Positions 8,667 through 17,547 are shown, counted from the stretch's first letter. The stretch: DNA of 64,000 nucleotides from Variovorax sp. PCZ-1 (GCF_018413605.1 NZ_JAHCDN010000002.1:372001-436000); one strand, 5' to 3'. Notes: a model not told the origin generated them from the sequence alone. Translations and numbers: made by a program.

Positions 8667-9845
8667 ATGATGATCAAAAAAATCTCTGATAAGTTGCAAG
8701 CATTGATGCTGAGTGCCGGTGTATTCGCCGCATCCACAGCATGGGCCGTGAACGATTTGCCTGGCGGCCCAGCGGTGCGCCAGCTCAATTTGCATCCCCC
8801 GGTCACGAAGATCGCTGAAGAGCAGCATTGGCTGCACTGGTACATCATGATCATCTGTATCGTGATCTTCTTGCTGGTGTTTGGCATCATGTTTTATTCG
8901 GTGTGGAAGCATCGCAAAAGCGTTGGCCACAAATCGCAAGAGCTGGCTGAGCCGCTGTGGGTTGAGATTGGCTGGACCATCGTTCCCTTCATCATCGTGA
9001 TCTTCATGGCCTTGCCTGCCACCAAAGTGCTGGTTGCGCAAAAAGATACCACCAATGCTGATTTGACGATCAAAGCCACGGGTTACCAGTGGAAATGGGG
9101 CTATGACTACATCAAAGGCGAAGGCGAAGGCTTGGGCTTTGTGTCAACGCTTGATGTCACGCACCGTAATCTCTCTGATTCTGGCTTGCCCAAAGGCACG
9201 GCGGTGCCAGACAACTATTTGCTCAAGGTCGACAACCCGCTGGTTGTGCCCGTCGGTAAAAAAGTCCGCATCATCACCACGGCTAACGACGTGATCCATG
9301 CTTGGATGGTGCCCGCTTTCGGCGTGAAGCAAGATGCGATTCCTGGCTTCGTGCGCGATACGTGGTTCCGCGCGGAGAAAACCGGCGATTTCTACGGCCA
9401 GTGCGCTGAGCTTTGCGGCAAAGAGCATGCTTATATGCCGATTCACGTGAAGGTTGTCACGCCTGCTGAATACACCGCTTGGGTCGATGGTGAGAAGAAG
9501 AAGGCAGCAGCCAAGGCCGATGATCCAAGCAAAGTCTGGACGCTGACCGATATGGTCGCTCGTGGCGAGAAGGTTTACAACGCCAACTGTATTGCTTGCC
9601 ATACTGCCACTGGTAAAGGCGCTGGCCCGATCAAGGCACTGGATGGCGCTGCTGTCGTCTTGGATGCCGATAAAGCCAAACAAATTGCCATTTTGCTCAA
9701 TGGTGCCGGCAACGGCGCGATGCCAGCTTGGAAACAATTGAGCGATACAGAAATTGCCGCGGTGATTACGTTCACCAAGAACAACTGGTCAAACAAGACT
9801 GGTCAAATTGTGCAGCCCGCGGACATTACCGCTGCACGCAAGTAA
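8667..9845 (+). CDS. coxB: Cytochrome c oxidase subunit II with fused cytochrome c domain
   Basis: Receives electrons from cytochrome c at the binuclear CuA site and passes them to haem a. The product has a signal peptide (ending STAWA), two transmembrane helices and a periplasmic cupredoxin domain carrying the CuA ligands in GQCAELCGKEHAYM. A C-terminal cytochrome c domain follows with haem-binding CIACH, so this is a caa3-like subunit II. ATG 8667 is preferred; a GTG at 8661 is also in frame. It is the first gene of the cytochrome oxidase block, about 30 bases ahead of coxA. Confidence 0.96.
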   Translation: MMIKKISDKLQALMLSAGVFAASTAWAVNDLPGGPAVRQLNLHPPVTKIAEEQHWLHWYIMIICIVIFLLVFGIMFYSVWKHRKSVGHKSQELAEPLWVEIGWTIVPFIIVIFMALPATKVLVAQKDTTNADLTIKATGYQWKWGYDYIKGEGEGLGFVSTLDVTHRNLSDSGLPKGTAVPDNYLLKVDNPLVVPVGKKVRIITTANDVIHAWMVPAFGVKQDAIPGFVRDTWFRAEKTGDFYGQCAELCGKEHAYMPIHVKVVTPAEYTAWVDGEKKKAAAKADDPSKVWTLTDMVARGEKVYNANCIACHTATGKGAGPIKALDGAAVVLDADKAKQIAILLNGAGNGAMPAWKQLSDTEIAAVITFTKNNWSNKTGQIVQPADITAARK

Positions 9846-9877
9846 TCATCACATCAGACAAAACAGAGGTTTAAAAC

Positions 9878-11527
9878 ATGAGCGCAGTCATTGATAACCA
9901 CGCCAACGGTCACGCAGGTGATCACCACGACGATCACCATCACGCTCCCACAGGTTGGAAGCGTTGGGTCTATGCCACCAACCACAAAGACATCGGCACA
10001 CTGTATTTGCTGTTTGCCTTTGCTATGCTGATGGTAGGCGGTGTGCTGGCACTTGGCATCCGTGCTGAGCTATTCCAGCCTGGTTTGCAATTGGTCAATC
10101 CCGAGCTGTTCAACCAATTTACCACCATGCACGGCATCATCATGGTGTTCGGCGCGATCATGCCCGCTTTCGTGGGCTTTGCAAACTGGATGATTCCTTT
10201 GCAAATCGGTGCGAGCGATATGGCCTTCGCGCGTATGAACAACTTCTCCTTCTGGCTCATGATCCCCGCAGCGCTGATGTTGGTGGGCAGCTTCTTCATG
10301 CCTGGTGGCGCACCCGCAGCCGGTTGGACGCTCTACGCACCGCTCACCCTGCAAATGGGCCCCAGCATGGACGCTGGTATTTTTGCCATGCACATCTTGG
10401 GTGCAAGCTCCATCATGGGCTCGATCAACATCATCGTGACGATTCTCAACATGCGCGCTCCTGGCATGACCTTGATGAAGATGCCCATGTTTGTCTGGAC
10501 ATGGCTGATCACTGCGTACCTCTTGATCGCCGTGATGCCCGTGCTCGCAGGCGCGATCACCATGACGCTCACCGATCGTCACTTCGGCACCAGCTTCTTC
10601 AACCCCGCTGGCGGTGGTGATCCAGTTCTCTATCAGCATATCTTCTGGTTCTTCGGTCACCCCGAGGTGTACATCATGATCTTGCCGGCTTTCGGCATCG
10701 TCAGCCAGATCATTCCTGCATTCGCACGCAAGAAACTCTTTGGCTATGCCTCTATGGTGTACGCGACTTCTTCGATTGCGATTTTGTCCTTCATCGTGTG
10801 GGCACACCACATGTTCACCACTGGCATGCCCGTGACTGGCCAGCTCTTCTTCATGTACGCCACGATGCTGATCGCTGTGCCTACTGGTGTGAAGATCTTC
10901 AACTGGGTCGCGACCATGTGGAAAGGTGAGATGACCTTTGAGACACCCATGCTCTTTGCTGTCGGCTTCATCTTCGTGTTCACCTTCGGCGGCTTCACCG
11001 GCTTGATCTTGTCGATGGCGCCTGTAGATATTCAGATGCAAGACACCTATTACGTCGTGGCGCACTTCCACTACGTGCTGGTCGCTGGTTCACTCTACGC
11101 TTTGTTTGCTGGCTTCTACTACTGGGCGCCGAAGTGGACGGGCGTGATGTACAACGAAACACGCGGCAAGATTCACTTCTGGTGGAGCCTGATCTCCTTC
11201 AACATCACCTTCTTCCCGATGCACTTCTTGGGCTTGGCAGGTATGCCACGTCGCTATGCAGACTACCCAATGCAATTCGCGGATTTCAATGCCATTGCTT
11301 CTGTAGGCGCGTTTGCTTTCGGTTTTGCTCAGGTCTATTTCTTCTTGTTCGTCGTCATTCCTGTGATGCGTGGCAAAGGTGAGCCAGCCAAACAAAACCC
11401 ATGGCAAGACCCAGATGGCAAAGGCGCTGAAGGCCTGGAGTGGGAAGTGCCGTCTCCAGCACCTTTCCACACCTATGAGACACCACCCAAGCTCAATGCT
11501 GCGGCGACCAAAGTGATCTCGATGTAA
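9878..11527 (+). CDS. coxA: Cytochrome c oxidase subunit I
   Basis: Catalytic haem-copper subunit of the aa3-type terminal oxidase: reduces O2 to water and pumps protons. The 549-residue polytopic protein starts with a histidine-rich cytoplasmic tail, then RWVYATNHKDIGTLYL. The CuB/cross-linked His-Tyr region HPEVYIMILPAFG, the CuB ligands in WAHHMFTTGM and the haem ligands near DTYYVVAHFHYVL are all visible. GAGGTTTAAAAC before ATG 9878 provides a ribosome-binding site. It is followed by a very small assembly ORF and ctaG. Confidence 0.98.
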   Translation: MSAVIDNHANGHAGDHHDDHHHAPTGWKRWVYATNHKDIGTLYLLFAFAMLMVGGVLALGIRAELFQPGLQLVNPELFNQFTTMHGIIMVFGAIMPAFVGFANWMIPLQIGASDMAFARMNNFSFWLMIPAALMLVGSFFMPGGAPAAGWTLYAPLTLQMGPSMDAGIFAMHILGASSIMGSINIIVTILNMRAPGMTLMKMPMFVWTWLITAYLLIAVMPVLAGAITMTLTDRHFGTSFFNPAGGGDPVLYQHIFWFFGHPEVYIMILPAFGIVSQIIPAFARKKLFGYASMVYATSSIAILSFIVWAHHMFTTGMPVTGQLFFMYATMLIAVPTGVKIFNWVATMWKGEMTFETPMLFAVGFIFVFTFGGFTGLILSMAPVDIQMQDTYYVVAHFHYVLVAGSLYALFAGFYYWAPKWTGVMYNETRGKIHFWWSLISFNITFFPMHFLGLAGMPRRYADYPMQFADFNAIASVGAFAFGFAQVYFFLFVVIPVMRGKGEPAKQNPWQDPDGKGAEGLEWEVPSPAPFHTYETPPKLNAAATKVISM

Positions 11528-11544
11528 AGCTTCTGAGTACAAGC

Positions 11545-11661
11545 ATGAGCATGTCTGAAGACCAAAAAAAGAAAAATCTGCGCACAGGGCTGATTTTGGC
11601 CTCCATCGTGGCGATGTTTCTGGTGGGCTTCATGGTGCGCATGATTTTCTTTGGTAAGTAA
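11545..11661 (+). CDS. Small single-helix cytochrome oxidase assembly protein
   Basis: A 38-codon ORF from ATG 11545 to TAA 11661 between coxA and ctaG. It has a charged N-terminus (SEDQKKKNLRTG) and one predicted transmembrane helix (LILASIVAMFLVGFMV), ending RMIFFGK. Position, size and architecture match the small oxidase assembly protein found between coxA and ctaG in Burkholderiales. It ends 19 bases before the ctaG start, so the genes are probably co-transcribed. The function is inferred from context. Confidence 0.78.
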   Translation: MSMSEDQKKKNLRTGLILASIVAMFLVGFMVRMIFFGK

Positions 11662-11680
11662 ACAAGCGGCGCAAATCACC

Positions 11681-12280
11681 ATGGCACTGAAAATGGAAAA
11701 TCTGAAGATGACTGGCAAGCTTGCTGTGGTCGTCTTAGGTATGTTCGCTTTTGGTTATGCGCTCGTGCCGATTTACCGCGCCATCTGCGAAGCGACCGGC
11801 ATCAATATCTTGGCACTTGGAGAGAAGGAAATCCCAGGTGCGAAGAAGAGCATGCCTGCCAATACGCAAGTGGATCGCAGCCGTACGATCACCGTGGAGT
11901 TCGATGCCAATGTGCGCGGCCCTTGGGATTTCAAGCCAGAGAAACGCAGCTTGCAAGTGCATCCCGGCGAGTTGATGACGGTGATGTATGAATTCCAAAA
12001 CATCCAAGGCCGCAAAATGGCAGCGCAAGCGATCCCCAGCTACGCGCCCAAGCAAGCCTCACCGCATTTCAACAAGCTCGAATGCTTTTGCTTCCAGCAA
12101 TACACATTAGAGCCTGGCGAGAAGAAAAATTGGCCAGTTGCTTTCGTGATTGATCCGAAGCTGCCCAAAGACGTGACCACGATCACGCTGAGCTACACCT
12201 TTTTTGAAGTGGGCGGCAAAACGCCTCCTGCACCAAAGACGAACACGGCACTCGTTGCCCCTGTGAAGGAGGGTGCATGA
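11681..12280 (+). CDS. ctaG: Cytochrome c oxidase assembly protein CtaG (Cox11)
   Basis: Delivers copper to the CuB site of subunit I. The 199-residue protein has one N-terminal transmembrane helix (LAVVVLGMFAFGYALVPIYRAIC) and a periplasmic immunoglobulin-like domain with the copper-binding motif ECFCFQQ, the hallmark of Cox11. ATG 11681 is chosen; a second Met four codons on is also possible. Its stop overlaps the start of the DUF2970 gene by four bases (ATGA). Confidence 0.96.
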   Translation: MALKMENLKMTGKLAVVVLGMFAFGYALVPIYRAICEATGINILALGEKEIPGAKKSMPANTQVDRSRTITVEFDANVRGPWDFKPEKRSLQVHPGELMTVMYEFQNIQGRKMAAQAIPSYAPKQASPHFNKLECFCFQQYTLEPGEKKNWPVAFVIDPKLPKDVTTITLSYTFFEVGGKTPPAPKTNTALVAPVKEGA

Positions 12281-12462
12281 GCATCTTGCGCATAGCCAAA
12301 GCTGTGGCTTGGAGCTTTGTGGGCTTGCGTTCGAGCAAAGAATTTGAGCGCGACACCCAGCAACTCAACCCGATTCACATTGTGATCGCGGGTTTTGTAG
12401 GGGTGGCAGTTTTTATTGGTATTTTGTTATTGATCGTCAATTGGGCTGTCAAAGCAGCTTGA
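12277..12462 (+). CDS. DUF2970 family small membrane protein
   Basis: A 61-residue protein with a basic N-terminal segment (ILRIAKAVAWSFVGLRSSKE) and one C-terminal transmembrane helix (IVIAGFVGVAVFIGILLLIV). This is the DUF2970 layout; the family is typically encoded between ctaG and coxC in Burkholderiales. Translationally coupled to ctaG through an ATGA overlap. The role is unknown; position suggests oxidase assembly. Confidence 0.85.
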   Translation: MSILRIAKAVAWSFVGLRSSKEFERDTQQLNPIHIVIAGFVGVAVFIGILLLIVNWAVKAA

Positions 12463-12509
12463 TGGATCAGAAGATTTTTTGAGATTTTGGGTTTAGGAGA
12501 AAGACTATC

Positions 12510-13391
12510 ATGAGCGCATCCTCGCACGGCGGCACACCTTACTATTTTGTGCCAGGGCCTTCGCGTCATCCTGTGATGGCCGCGATTGGCTTGTTCTTTG
12601 TGATTCTTGGTGCTGGCCAGTGGATCAATGGTGTCAACTGGGGCATGTACTCTCTGATTTTTGGCTTGGCTTGGTGGGGTATCGTGCTCTTCCAATGGTT
12701 CAGTGATGCGATTTCTGAGAGCCAATCTGGCCAATATGGTCGCAAGATTGATTTGTCTTACCGCTGGAGCATGAGCTGGTTTATCTTCTCGGAAGTGATG
12801 TTCTTTGGCGCCTTCTTCTCTGCGCTGTGGTGGGCACGTGCGCACTCCATACCTGCCTTGGGCAGTCTGGACAATCAATTGATTTGGCCTGGCTTCACCG
12901 CAGCTTGGCCCAGCCAAGTGCCTGGTGCAACCACTTCGCCCGCTGGCATCGTTGAGCCTTTCCAAACCATGGGGCCCTTCTGGTTGCCCACGATCAACAC
13001 CGCTTTGTTGCTCACCTCTGGCATCACCATGACGATTGCTCACCACGCTCTGATTGCTGGCAATCGCGGCAAGACCATCCTGTACATGTGGGCAACCGTG
13101 CTGCTCGGCGCGATCTTCCTGTGCGTGCAAGGCTATGAGTATTACCATGCCTACACCGATCTGAACCTCAAGCTCAGCTCCGGCATCTTCGGCTCGACCT
13201 TCTTCATGCTCACCGGCTTCCACGGCTTCCACGTGTTTGTCGGCATGTTGATGCTGCTCTTCATCACCCTGCGTTTGCAGAAAGGCCACTTCACCGCGAA
13301 GAATCATTTCGGCTTTGAAGGTGCGGCTTGGTATTGGCACTTCGTGGACGTGGTGTGGCTAGGTCTGTACATCCTTGTTTACTGGATGTGA
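12510..13391 (+). CDS. coxC: Cytochrome c oxidase subunit III
   Basis: Non-catalytic core subunit that stabilises subunit I and supports proton uptake. The 293-residue protein has seven predicted helices; family signatures include WRSMSWFIFSEVMFFGAFF-like helix III, ALIAGNRGKTI, GTFFMLTGFHGFHVFVG-like helix VI (here starting SGIFGSTFFML) and the C-terminal FEGAAWYWHFVDVVWL. A GGAGA ribosome-binding site precedes ATG 12510. A strong terminator follows, closing the first oxidase transcription unit. Confidence 0.97.
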   Translation: MSASSHGGTPYYFVPGPSRHPVMAAIGLFFVILGAGQWINGVNWGMYSLIFGLAWWGIVLFQWFSDAISESQSGQYGRKIDLSYRWSMSWFIFSEVMFFGAFFSALWWARAHSIPALGSLDNQLIWPGFTAAWPSQVPGATTSPAGIVEPFQTMGPFWLPTINTALLLTSGITMTIAHHALIAGNRGKTILYMWATVLLGAIFLCVQGYEYYHAYTDLNLKLSSGIFGSTFFMLTGFHGFHVFVGMLMLLFITLRLQKGHFTAKNHFGFEGAAWYWHFVDVVWLGLYILVYWM

Positions 13392-13404
13392 TGTGGTCTC
13401 CACC

Positions 13405-13436
13405 AATAAAAAAGCCGCATCAGCGGCTTTTTTATT
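13405..13436. terminator. Bidirectional intrinsic terminator between coxC and the DUF2909 gene
   Basis: Stem AAAAAAGCCGC / GCGGCTTTTTT with a 4-base loop and A/T tracts on both sides, located between convergent genes. Confidence 0.92.
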
Positions 13437-13440
13437 TTGC

Positions 13441-13707
13441 TTAGTGCGTGATCAAAGGACTAGTTTTAACCGGCACGGGAATTCCAGCAGGCTTGATGTA
13501 TCCGAACTTCCAAGCCAGCAACACACAAATGAAAAGCACCACTGACACACCGATACGCACGGCCAAGGCTTTGGCCATGCGGCTGTTGCGCGAGGCTGCC
13601 TCTTGTTCCGTGCCTTCTTGCGATCCCGATGAGCGCAGCATAAAAAAGCCTGCGGCGGCCAGCGCTGCAAGGATGATGAGGAAGGCAAGTGCAACAAAAA
13701 TACTCAT
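13441..13707 (-). CDS. DUF2909 twin-transmembrane protein
   Basis: An 88-residue protein with two transmembrane helices (about 3-23 and 51-68) joined by a short basic loop (RNSRMAKALAVRIG). This is the DUF2909 pattern, common beside cytochrome oxidase genes. It is convergent with coxC and shares its terminator, and it is divergent from surf1 with only about 15 bases between start codons, so their promoters must overlap the neighbouring coding region. Function unknown. Confidence 0.82.
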   Translation of the reverse strand: MSIFVALAFLIILAALAAAGFFMLRSSGSQEGTEQEAASRNSRMAKALAVRIGVSVVLFICVLLAWKFGYIKPAGIPVPVKTSPLITH

Positions 13708-13722
13708 GGGAGAGATTATCTC

Positions 13723-14514
13723 GTGAATACCTTGTCCACGTCATCTTCCAGGTTTGGCGCTCAGCAATGGCTGATCTTGGTTGCAGCCGTGGTAAGTGTG
13801 GCAATCACGGCATCTCTGGGTGCTTGGCAGTTGCGCAGAGCCGCATTCAAAGAGCAATTGGCTGAGCAGATTTCACAAAGGAATCAACTCCCAGCGCTTA
13901 AAAATACTGCGCTGAATGCTTCTAATTTTGTAGCAACGCCTCAAGATGAAGGCGCCTGGCTACAGCGCCGTGCGAGCGTGCAAGGCCGCTGGTTGCATGA
14001 GCACACCGTGTTTCTCGACAATCGCCCCATGCAAGTAGCAGGAAGTCAGCGTGTTGGTTTTCATGTGGCTACGCCGCTGGCGATCGAAGGTGGCCAACGC
14101 GTGATTTGGGTGCAGCGTGGTTGGGTACAGCGTGATTTTCAGGATCGCAGCAAAGTGCCTGAGCTTACGAAGTCTGATGCAGTCGTGACCGTTCAAGGGC
14201 GCTTGACGCAGCGGATTTCGCGCGCTTACGAGATGCAGGGCGTGGCTTCAGCCCCAGCCTCAACGAGCGCAGGGCCTTCGCGTATTTGGCAAAATCTACC
14301 CAGTGTTTCTTTTGGCAGCAAAGAGTTGTTGCCGATGGCCTTGTTGCAAACTTCGCCTGATACCGAGAAAGATGGTTTACTGCGAGATTGGCCTGCACCC
14401 GATACCGGCGTGGCCAAGCATCATGGTTATGCGTTTCAATGGTTTGCGCTGTCTGCGCTATTAGTGATTCTTTATGTCTGGTTCCAAATCATCTCCCCCC
14501 GCCGCAAGCGCTGA
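13723..14514 (+). CDS. SURF1 family cytochrome oxidase biogenesis protein
   Basis: Assists haem a insertion into subunit I. The 263-residue protein has one helix at each end (about 16-31 and 241-257) and a periplasmic domain between. Visible family motifs include LGAWQLRRAAFKE, the GRW motif (VQGRWLHEHTVFLDNRP), the segment VIWVQRGWVQRDF and the C-terminal NHYGYA-like HHGYAFQWFALSALL. GTG 13723 with GGAGA upstream is taken as start. Residues around LKNTALNASNFVA appear to derive from a diverged copy of the dispersed repeat. The 3' end overlaps the next gene. Confidence 0.92.
   Translation: MNTLSTSSSRFGAQQWLILVAAVVSVAITASLGAWQLRRAAFKEQLAEQISQRNQLPALKNTALNASNFVATPQDEGAWLQRRASVQGRWLHEHTVFLDNRPMQVAGSQRVGFHVATPLAIEGGQRVIWVQRGWVQRDFQDRSKVPELTKSDAVVTVQGRLTQRISRAYEMQGVASAPASTSAGPSRIWQNLPSVSFGSKELLPMALLQTSPDTEKDGLLRDWPAPDTGVAKHHGYAFQWFALSALLVILYVWFQIISPRRKR
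13893..13936 (-). repeat. Probable dispersed repeat copy R (diverged), inside surf1
   Basis: AATACTGCGCTGAATGCTTC then TAATTTTGTAGCAA resembles the reverse-oriented core and palindrome. It is translated in the stop-free frame. The upstream CCGGC box is lost. Confidence 0.55.
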
Positions 14515-15241
14515 CGAGCCGCTCACGCTCACCGTGCATTCCTTGCCCACCGCCGGTGAGCCAGCGGTGCGCCGCCAGCTCTCAGGTCGCTGGAAAATGC
14601 TCGCCCTCATGCTGGTGTGTGCTGCGCCCGTCATTGTTTCGTATTTCATGTATTACGTGGTGCGCCCTGAGGGTCGTAAAAACTATGGTGAGCTCATCCA
14701 GCCTGCTCGCGCCTTGCCTGCAGTGCAAGCGCGTTTGCTCGATGGCAAGGCATATGCACTGCAAGCCCTGCAAGGCCAGTGGTTGCTTGTGAGCGTGGCA
14801 GGCGGCGCTTGCGATGAAGCTTGCCAAAAGCGTATTTATTGGACGCGCCAGCTTCGTGAAGTGATGGGGCGCGATAAAGATCGGATTGAACGCATCTGGC
14901 TCGTGATGGATGATGCGGCTGTGGATGCGAAGCTGGTGCCGCAAGTGCATGCGCCACTCAATGATGCGCAGGCGCTTCGTGTTGATGCGGCCACGCTTTC
15001 TGCTTGGCTGCCAAGCCCAGCAGCTGGTCAGAAGATAGAAGAGCATATTTACGTGGTCGATCCCTATGGCAATTTGATGCTGCGTTGGCCAGTGGATATT
15101 GATGCAGCCAAAGCCAAGCGTGATGTGCATAACTTGCTGCGCGCCTCGGGCAGCTGGGATCAAGCCGGGCGCGTGGGTGGATCGCAAGGTGGTTTGTTGC
15201 CTAAATCTGCACAGCAAGGCAATCCTGTAGAGGCGAAGTGA
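14474..15241 (+). CDS. Membrane-anchored thioredoxin-fold-like protein of the cytochrome oxidase cluster
   Basis: A 255-residue protein with a cytoplasmic N-terminus, one transmembrane helix (about 43-61, LALMLVCAAPVIVSYFMYY) and a periplasmic domain. It contains GACDEACQKRIYWTRQLREV, a CxxxC pair like that of SCO/thioredoxin folds, and later a HIYVVDPYGNLMLRWP segment typical of the SCO fold. It overlaps the end of surf1 and the start of ctaA (ATGA), so it belongs to the haem A/oxidase assembly operon. Redox or copper handling is likely but inferred; no conserved SCO histidine is obvious. Confidence 0.8.
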   Translation: MSGSKSSPPAASADEPLTLTVHSLPTAGEPAVRRQLSGRWKMLALMLVCAAPVIVSYFMYYVVRPEGRKNYGELIQPARALPAVQARLLDGKAYALQALQGQWLLVSVAGGACDEACQKRIYWTRQLREVMGRDKDRIERIWLVMDDAAVDAKLVPQVHAPLNDAQALRVDAATLSAWLPSPAAGQKIEEHIYVVDPYGNLMLRWPVDIDAAKAKRDVHNLLRASGSWDQAGRVGGSQGGLLPKSAQQGNPVEAK

Positions 15242-16416
15242 TGAGCACTGAAGTCGATCTTTATAACTATGCGCCAGTGGTTAAGCTCTTATTGCTTGGC
15301 ATCTTGATCGCTTTGCCAGTGTTGCTCTGGGTCTGGATGCGTCATAAACATGCCAGCATCGCACAGCGCCTTCGGGTGCTCACCATCCTCACGGTTTTTC
15401 TCACCTTTGATCTCACACTCTTTGGTGCATTCACGCGGCTCACCGATTCAGGCCTGGGCTGCCCCGATTGGCCGGGCTGCTACGGCATGGCTTCCCCCGT
15501 GGGCGCCAAGGCGCAGATCAGCGCTGAGCAGGCGGCGATGCCCACCGGGCCAGTGACGCACAAGAAAGCCTGGATCGAGATGATCCATCGCTATTTCGCC
15601 AGTGGTGTGGGCGCTTTGATTTTGGTTTTGGCTGCGGCTTCTTGGATGCAGCGTGCAAAGATCGCTGTGAATCCGCTTTGGCCGATAGCGACTCTTGTGT
15701 GGGTCTGCATTCAAGGTGCCTTCGGCGCGCTCACTGTCACGATGAAGCTCTTTCCCGCGATAGTGACGATGCATTTGATGGGCGCGATGATTTTGCTGGC
15801 GCTGTTGCAATTGCAGGCTGTGAAATACGAGCAAGGTGCACGAGACTTTGCGGCAACTCAAAGAATGCGAATTGCTTTGATCGCTGGCTTTGCTCTGCTG
15901 ATTTTGCAAATCGCTCTTGGCGGCTGGGTGAGCACCAATTACGCTGTGCTTGCCTGCACAGAATTCCCCATGTGCCAAGGCGCATGGGTTCCGCCGATGG
16001 ATATGAAACAAGGCTTTGAAATCTGGCGCGAGCTAGGGCAAACGGGGCAGGGCACAACGATTGCTTTGCCTGCACTCACCGCAATTCATGTGGTGCATCG
16101 CATGTTTGCTTTCCTCGTGTTTGGCGTGTTGGGCTATGCGGCTTGGCTACTCTACAAACAAGGCCAGAAGAATAGTGCAGCTTGGATCGCTGGCTTGCTG
16201 CTTTGGCAGCTTATCACTGGCTTGAGCAATGTCGTGCTCGGCTGGCCTCTGGTTGCCGCTGTCTCACACACAGGCGGCGCAGCGGGTTTGGTGCTGGTGT
16301 GCATGGCCGCGCTCATGCGCATGCGCGTGAGCGAAGCGGTGGTAAAAAAAACCTCTCACTTAAAGCTGGTTAAATTTGGGCGTGCTAACACTATTTCTGG
16401 AGGCGCGAATGAGTGA
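15238..16416 (+). CDS. ctaA: Haem A synthase (COX15/CtaA)
   Basis: Oxidises the C8 methyl of haem O to give haem A. The 392-residue polytopic membrane protein has the CtaA signatures FGAFTRLTDSGLGCPDWPGC near the first helices, HRYFASGVGALIL, a conserved TMHLMGAMILLALLQL helix, CTEFPMCQGAW and IHVVHRMFAFLVF; paired histidines serve as haem ligands. The last residues (RANTISGGANE) are encoded by the terminal inverted repeat of the 265-bp element that follows, so the C-terminus seems to have been altered by its insertion. Confidence 0.95.
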   Translation: MMSTEVDLYNYAPVVKLLLLGILIALPVLLWVWMRHKHASIAQRLRVLTILTVFLTFDLTLFGAFTRLTDSGLGCPDWPGCYGMASPVGAKAQISAEQAAMPTGPVTHKKAWIEMIHRYFASGVGALILVLAAASWMQRAKIAVNPLWPIATLVWVCIQGAFGALTVTMKLFPAIVTMHLMGAMILLALLQLQAVKYEQGARDFAATQRMRIALIAGFALLILQIALGGWVSTNYAVLACTEFPMCQGAWVPPMDMKQGFEIWRELGQTGQGTTIALPALTAIHVVHRMFAFLVFGVLGYAAWLLYKQGQKNSAAWIAGLLLWQLITGLSNVVLGWPLVAAVSHTGGAAGLVLVCMAALMRMRVSEAVVKKTSHLKLVKFGRANTISGGANE

Positions 16417-16642
16417 CAAAAGTCGCCAATCTAGGCGCACAGCGACGGCAAGGCTGGAGCCTTGCCTAGATGAGCAACGACGAGTGGCGGCTTTTGTCAC
16501 TCATTCCCTTCGGGTTGCGGCCAAAAAAGCCTCAGGCGGCGTTGCGAAGCCTTGCCGGGGGGCGACCCCGGCCGCGTTTCGCGCCTTGCCTGAGACTTTT
16601 TTGACTCGCAACGCGCTCTCCATAAATAGTGCTAGCACGCCC
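16378..16642. mobile_element. 265-bp structured element with terminal inverted repeats (MITE-like)
   Basis: The ends are inverted copies: GGGCGTGCTAACACTATTTC.. at 16378 and, on the minus strand from 16642, GGGCGTGCTAGCACTATTTA.., both continuing TGGA and GCGCG. The interior holds nested inverted repeats: GAATGAGTGACAAAAG (16408) versus CTTTTGTCACTCATTC (16491), GGCAAGGCTGGAGCCTTGCC, and AAAAAAGCCTCAGGC versus GCCTGAGACTTTTTT. No transposase-size ORF is present. No clear target-site duplication is visible. It separates ctaA from ctaB and contributes the last codons of ctaA. Confidence 0.75.
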
Positions 16643-16653
16643 TGGGCTACGCC

Positions 16654-17547
16654 ATGAGCACAATTGCTACCCCTCAAACCAACAAAGCCAAGCAGTTTTA
16701 CGCGCTGATGAAGCCGCGCGTGATTCAGCTGATTGTGTTTTGCGCCTTGATCGGCATGGTGCTCGCTGTTCCCGGCTTGCCCAACATGATCGAGCTGAAA
16801 ATCATGGCCATCGCCTGTTTCGGCATCTGGCTCGTCTCAGGCGCAGCAGCGGCGATGAACATGCTGGTAGAAAAAGGCATCGATGCCAAAATGCGCCGCA
16901 CCTCATGGCGGCCTACCGCTCAGGGTGAGTTAAGCGATGTACAAACCGGCATCTTCTCCGCGCTGCTCTGCCTCATCGGCTGCGTGATTCTCTACATCTG
17001 GATCAACCCGCTCACGATGTGGCTCACGCTCGCCACCTTTGTGGGCTATGCCGTGATCTACACCGTGATCTTGAAGCCGCTCACGCCGCAAAATATCGTG
17101 ATCGGTGGTGCATCAGGCGCGATGCCGCCCGTGCTCGGCTGGGCCGCCATGACGGGTGATGTGGGTGCTGAAGCACTCATCCTCTTCCTCATCATCTTCT
17201 TATGGACACCGCCACACTTTTGGGCGCTCGCGCTCTACCGCGTGGAAGATTATCGCAAGAGTGGCTTGCCGATGCTGCCCGTCACCCATGGCAATGAATA
17301 CACGCGCCTGCAAATCTTGCTCTACACCTTCGTACTGTTTGCCGCTTGCTTGATGCCCTTTGCTTACGGCATGAGCAGTTGGATTTATTTGGCGGCTGCA
17401 GTGATTTTGAGCATCGGCTTTTGCTGGTATGGCTGGAGGCTCTTTCAAAACTACAGCGATGAGCTGGCGCGCAAGACTTTTCGTTTCTCCTTGATTCATC
17501 TGAGCGCGCTGTTTGCTGCGCTTCTGGTGGATCACTACGTATTGTGA
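16654..17547 (+). CDS. ctaB: Protoheme IX farnesyltransferase (haem O synthase)
   Basis: Transfers a farnesyl group to haem B to give haem O, the step before CtaA. The 297-residue UbiA-superfamily membrane protein carries the first aspartate-rich region as [19 protein letters not shown] and the second as [20 protein letters not shown], with [15 protein letters not shown] between them; these are typical CyoE/CtaB motifs. The 3' end touches the sco gene. The upstream gap is filled by the 265-bp element, so its transcription may start there or read through from ctaA. Confidence 0.96.
   Translation: MSTIATPQTNKAKQFYALMKPRVIQLIVFCALIGMVLAVPGLPNMIELKIMAIACFGIWLVSGAAAAMNMLVEKGIDAKMRRTSWRPTAQGELSDVQTGIFSALLCLIGCVILYIWINPLTMWLTLATFVGYAVIYTVILKPLTPQNIVIGGASGAMPPVLGWAAMTGDVGAEALILFLIIFLWTPPHFWALALYRVEDYRKSGLPMLPVTHGNEYTRLQILLYTFVLFAACLMPFAYGMSSWIYLAAAVILSIGFCWYGWRLFQNYSDELARKTFRFSLIHLSALFAALLVDHYVL

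Noticed and set aside
10070-11071. 333-codon open frame antisense to coxA
   Set aside because: It exists only because the codon use of coxA leaves the opposite strand open. The product is histidine- and glutamate-rich low-complexity sequence with no domain.
12375-13340. 321-codon open frame antisense to coxC
   Set aside because: Shadow of coxC; no start signals or recognisable protein features.
16376-16657. 93-codon open frame across the 265-bp element
   Set aside because: It lies entirely in the inverted-repeat element and has no ribosome-binding site or family similarity; repeats make chance frames likely.
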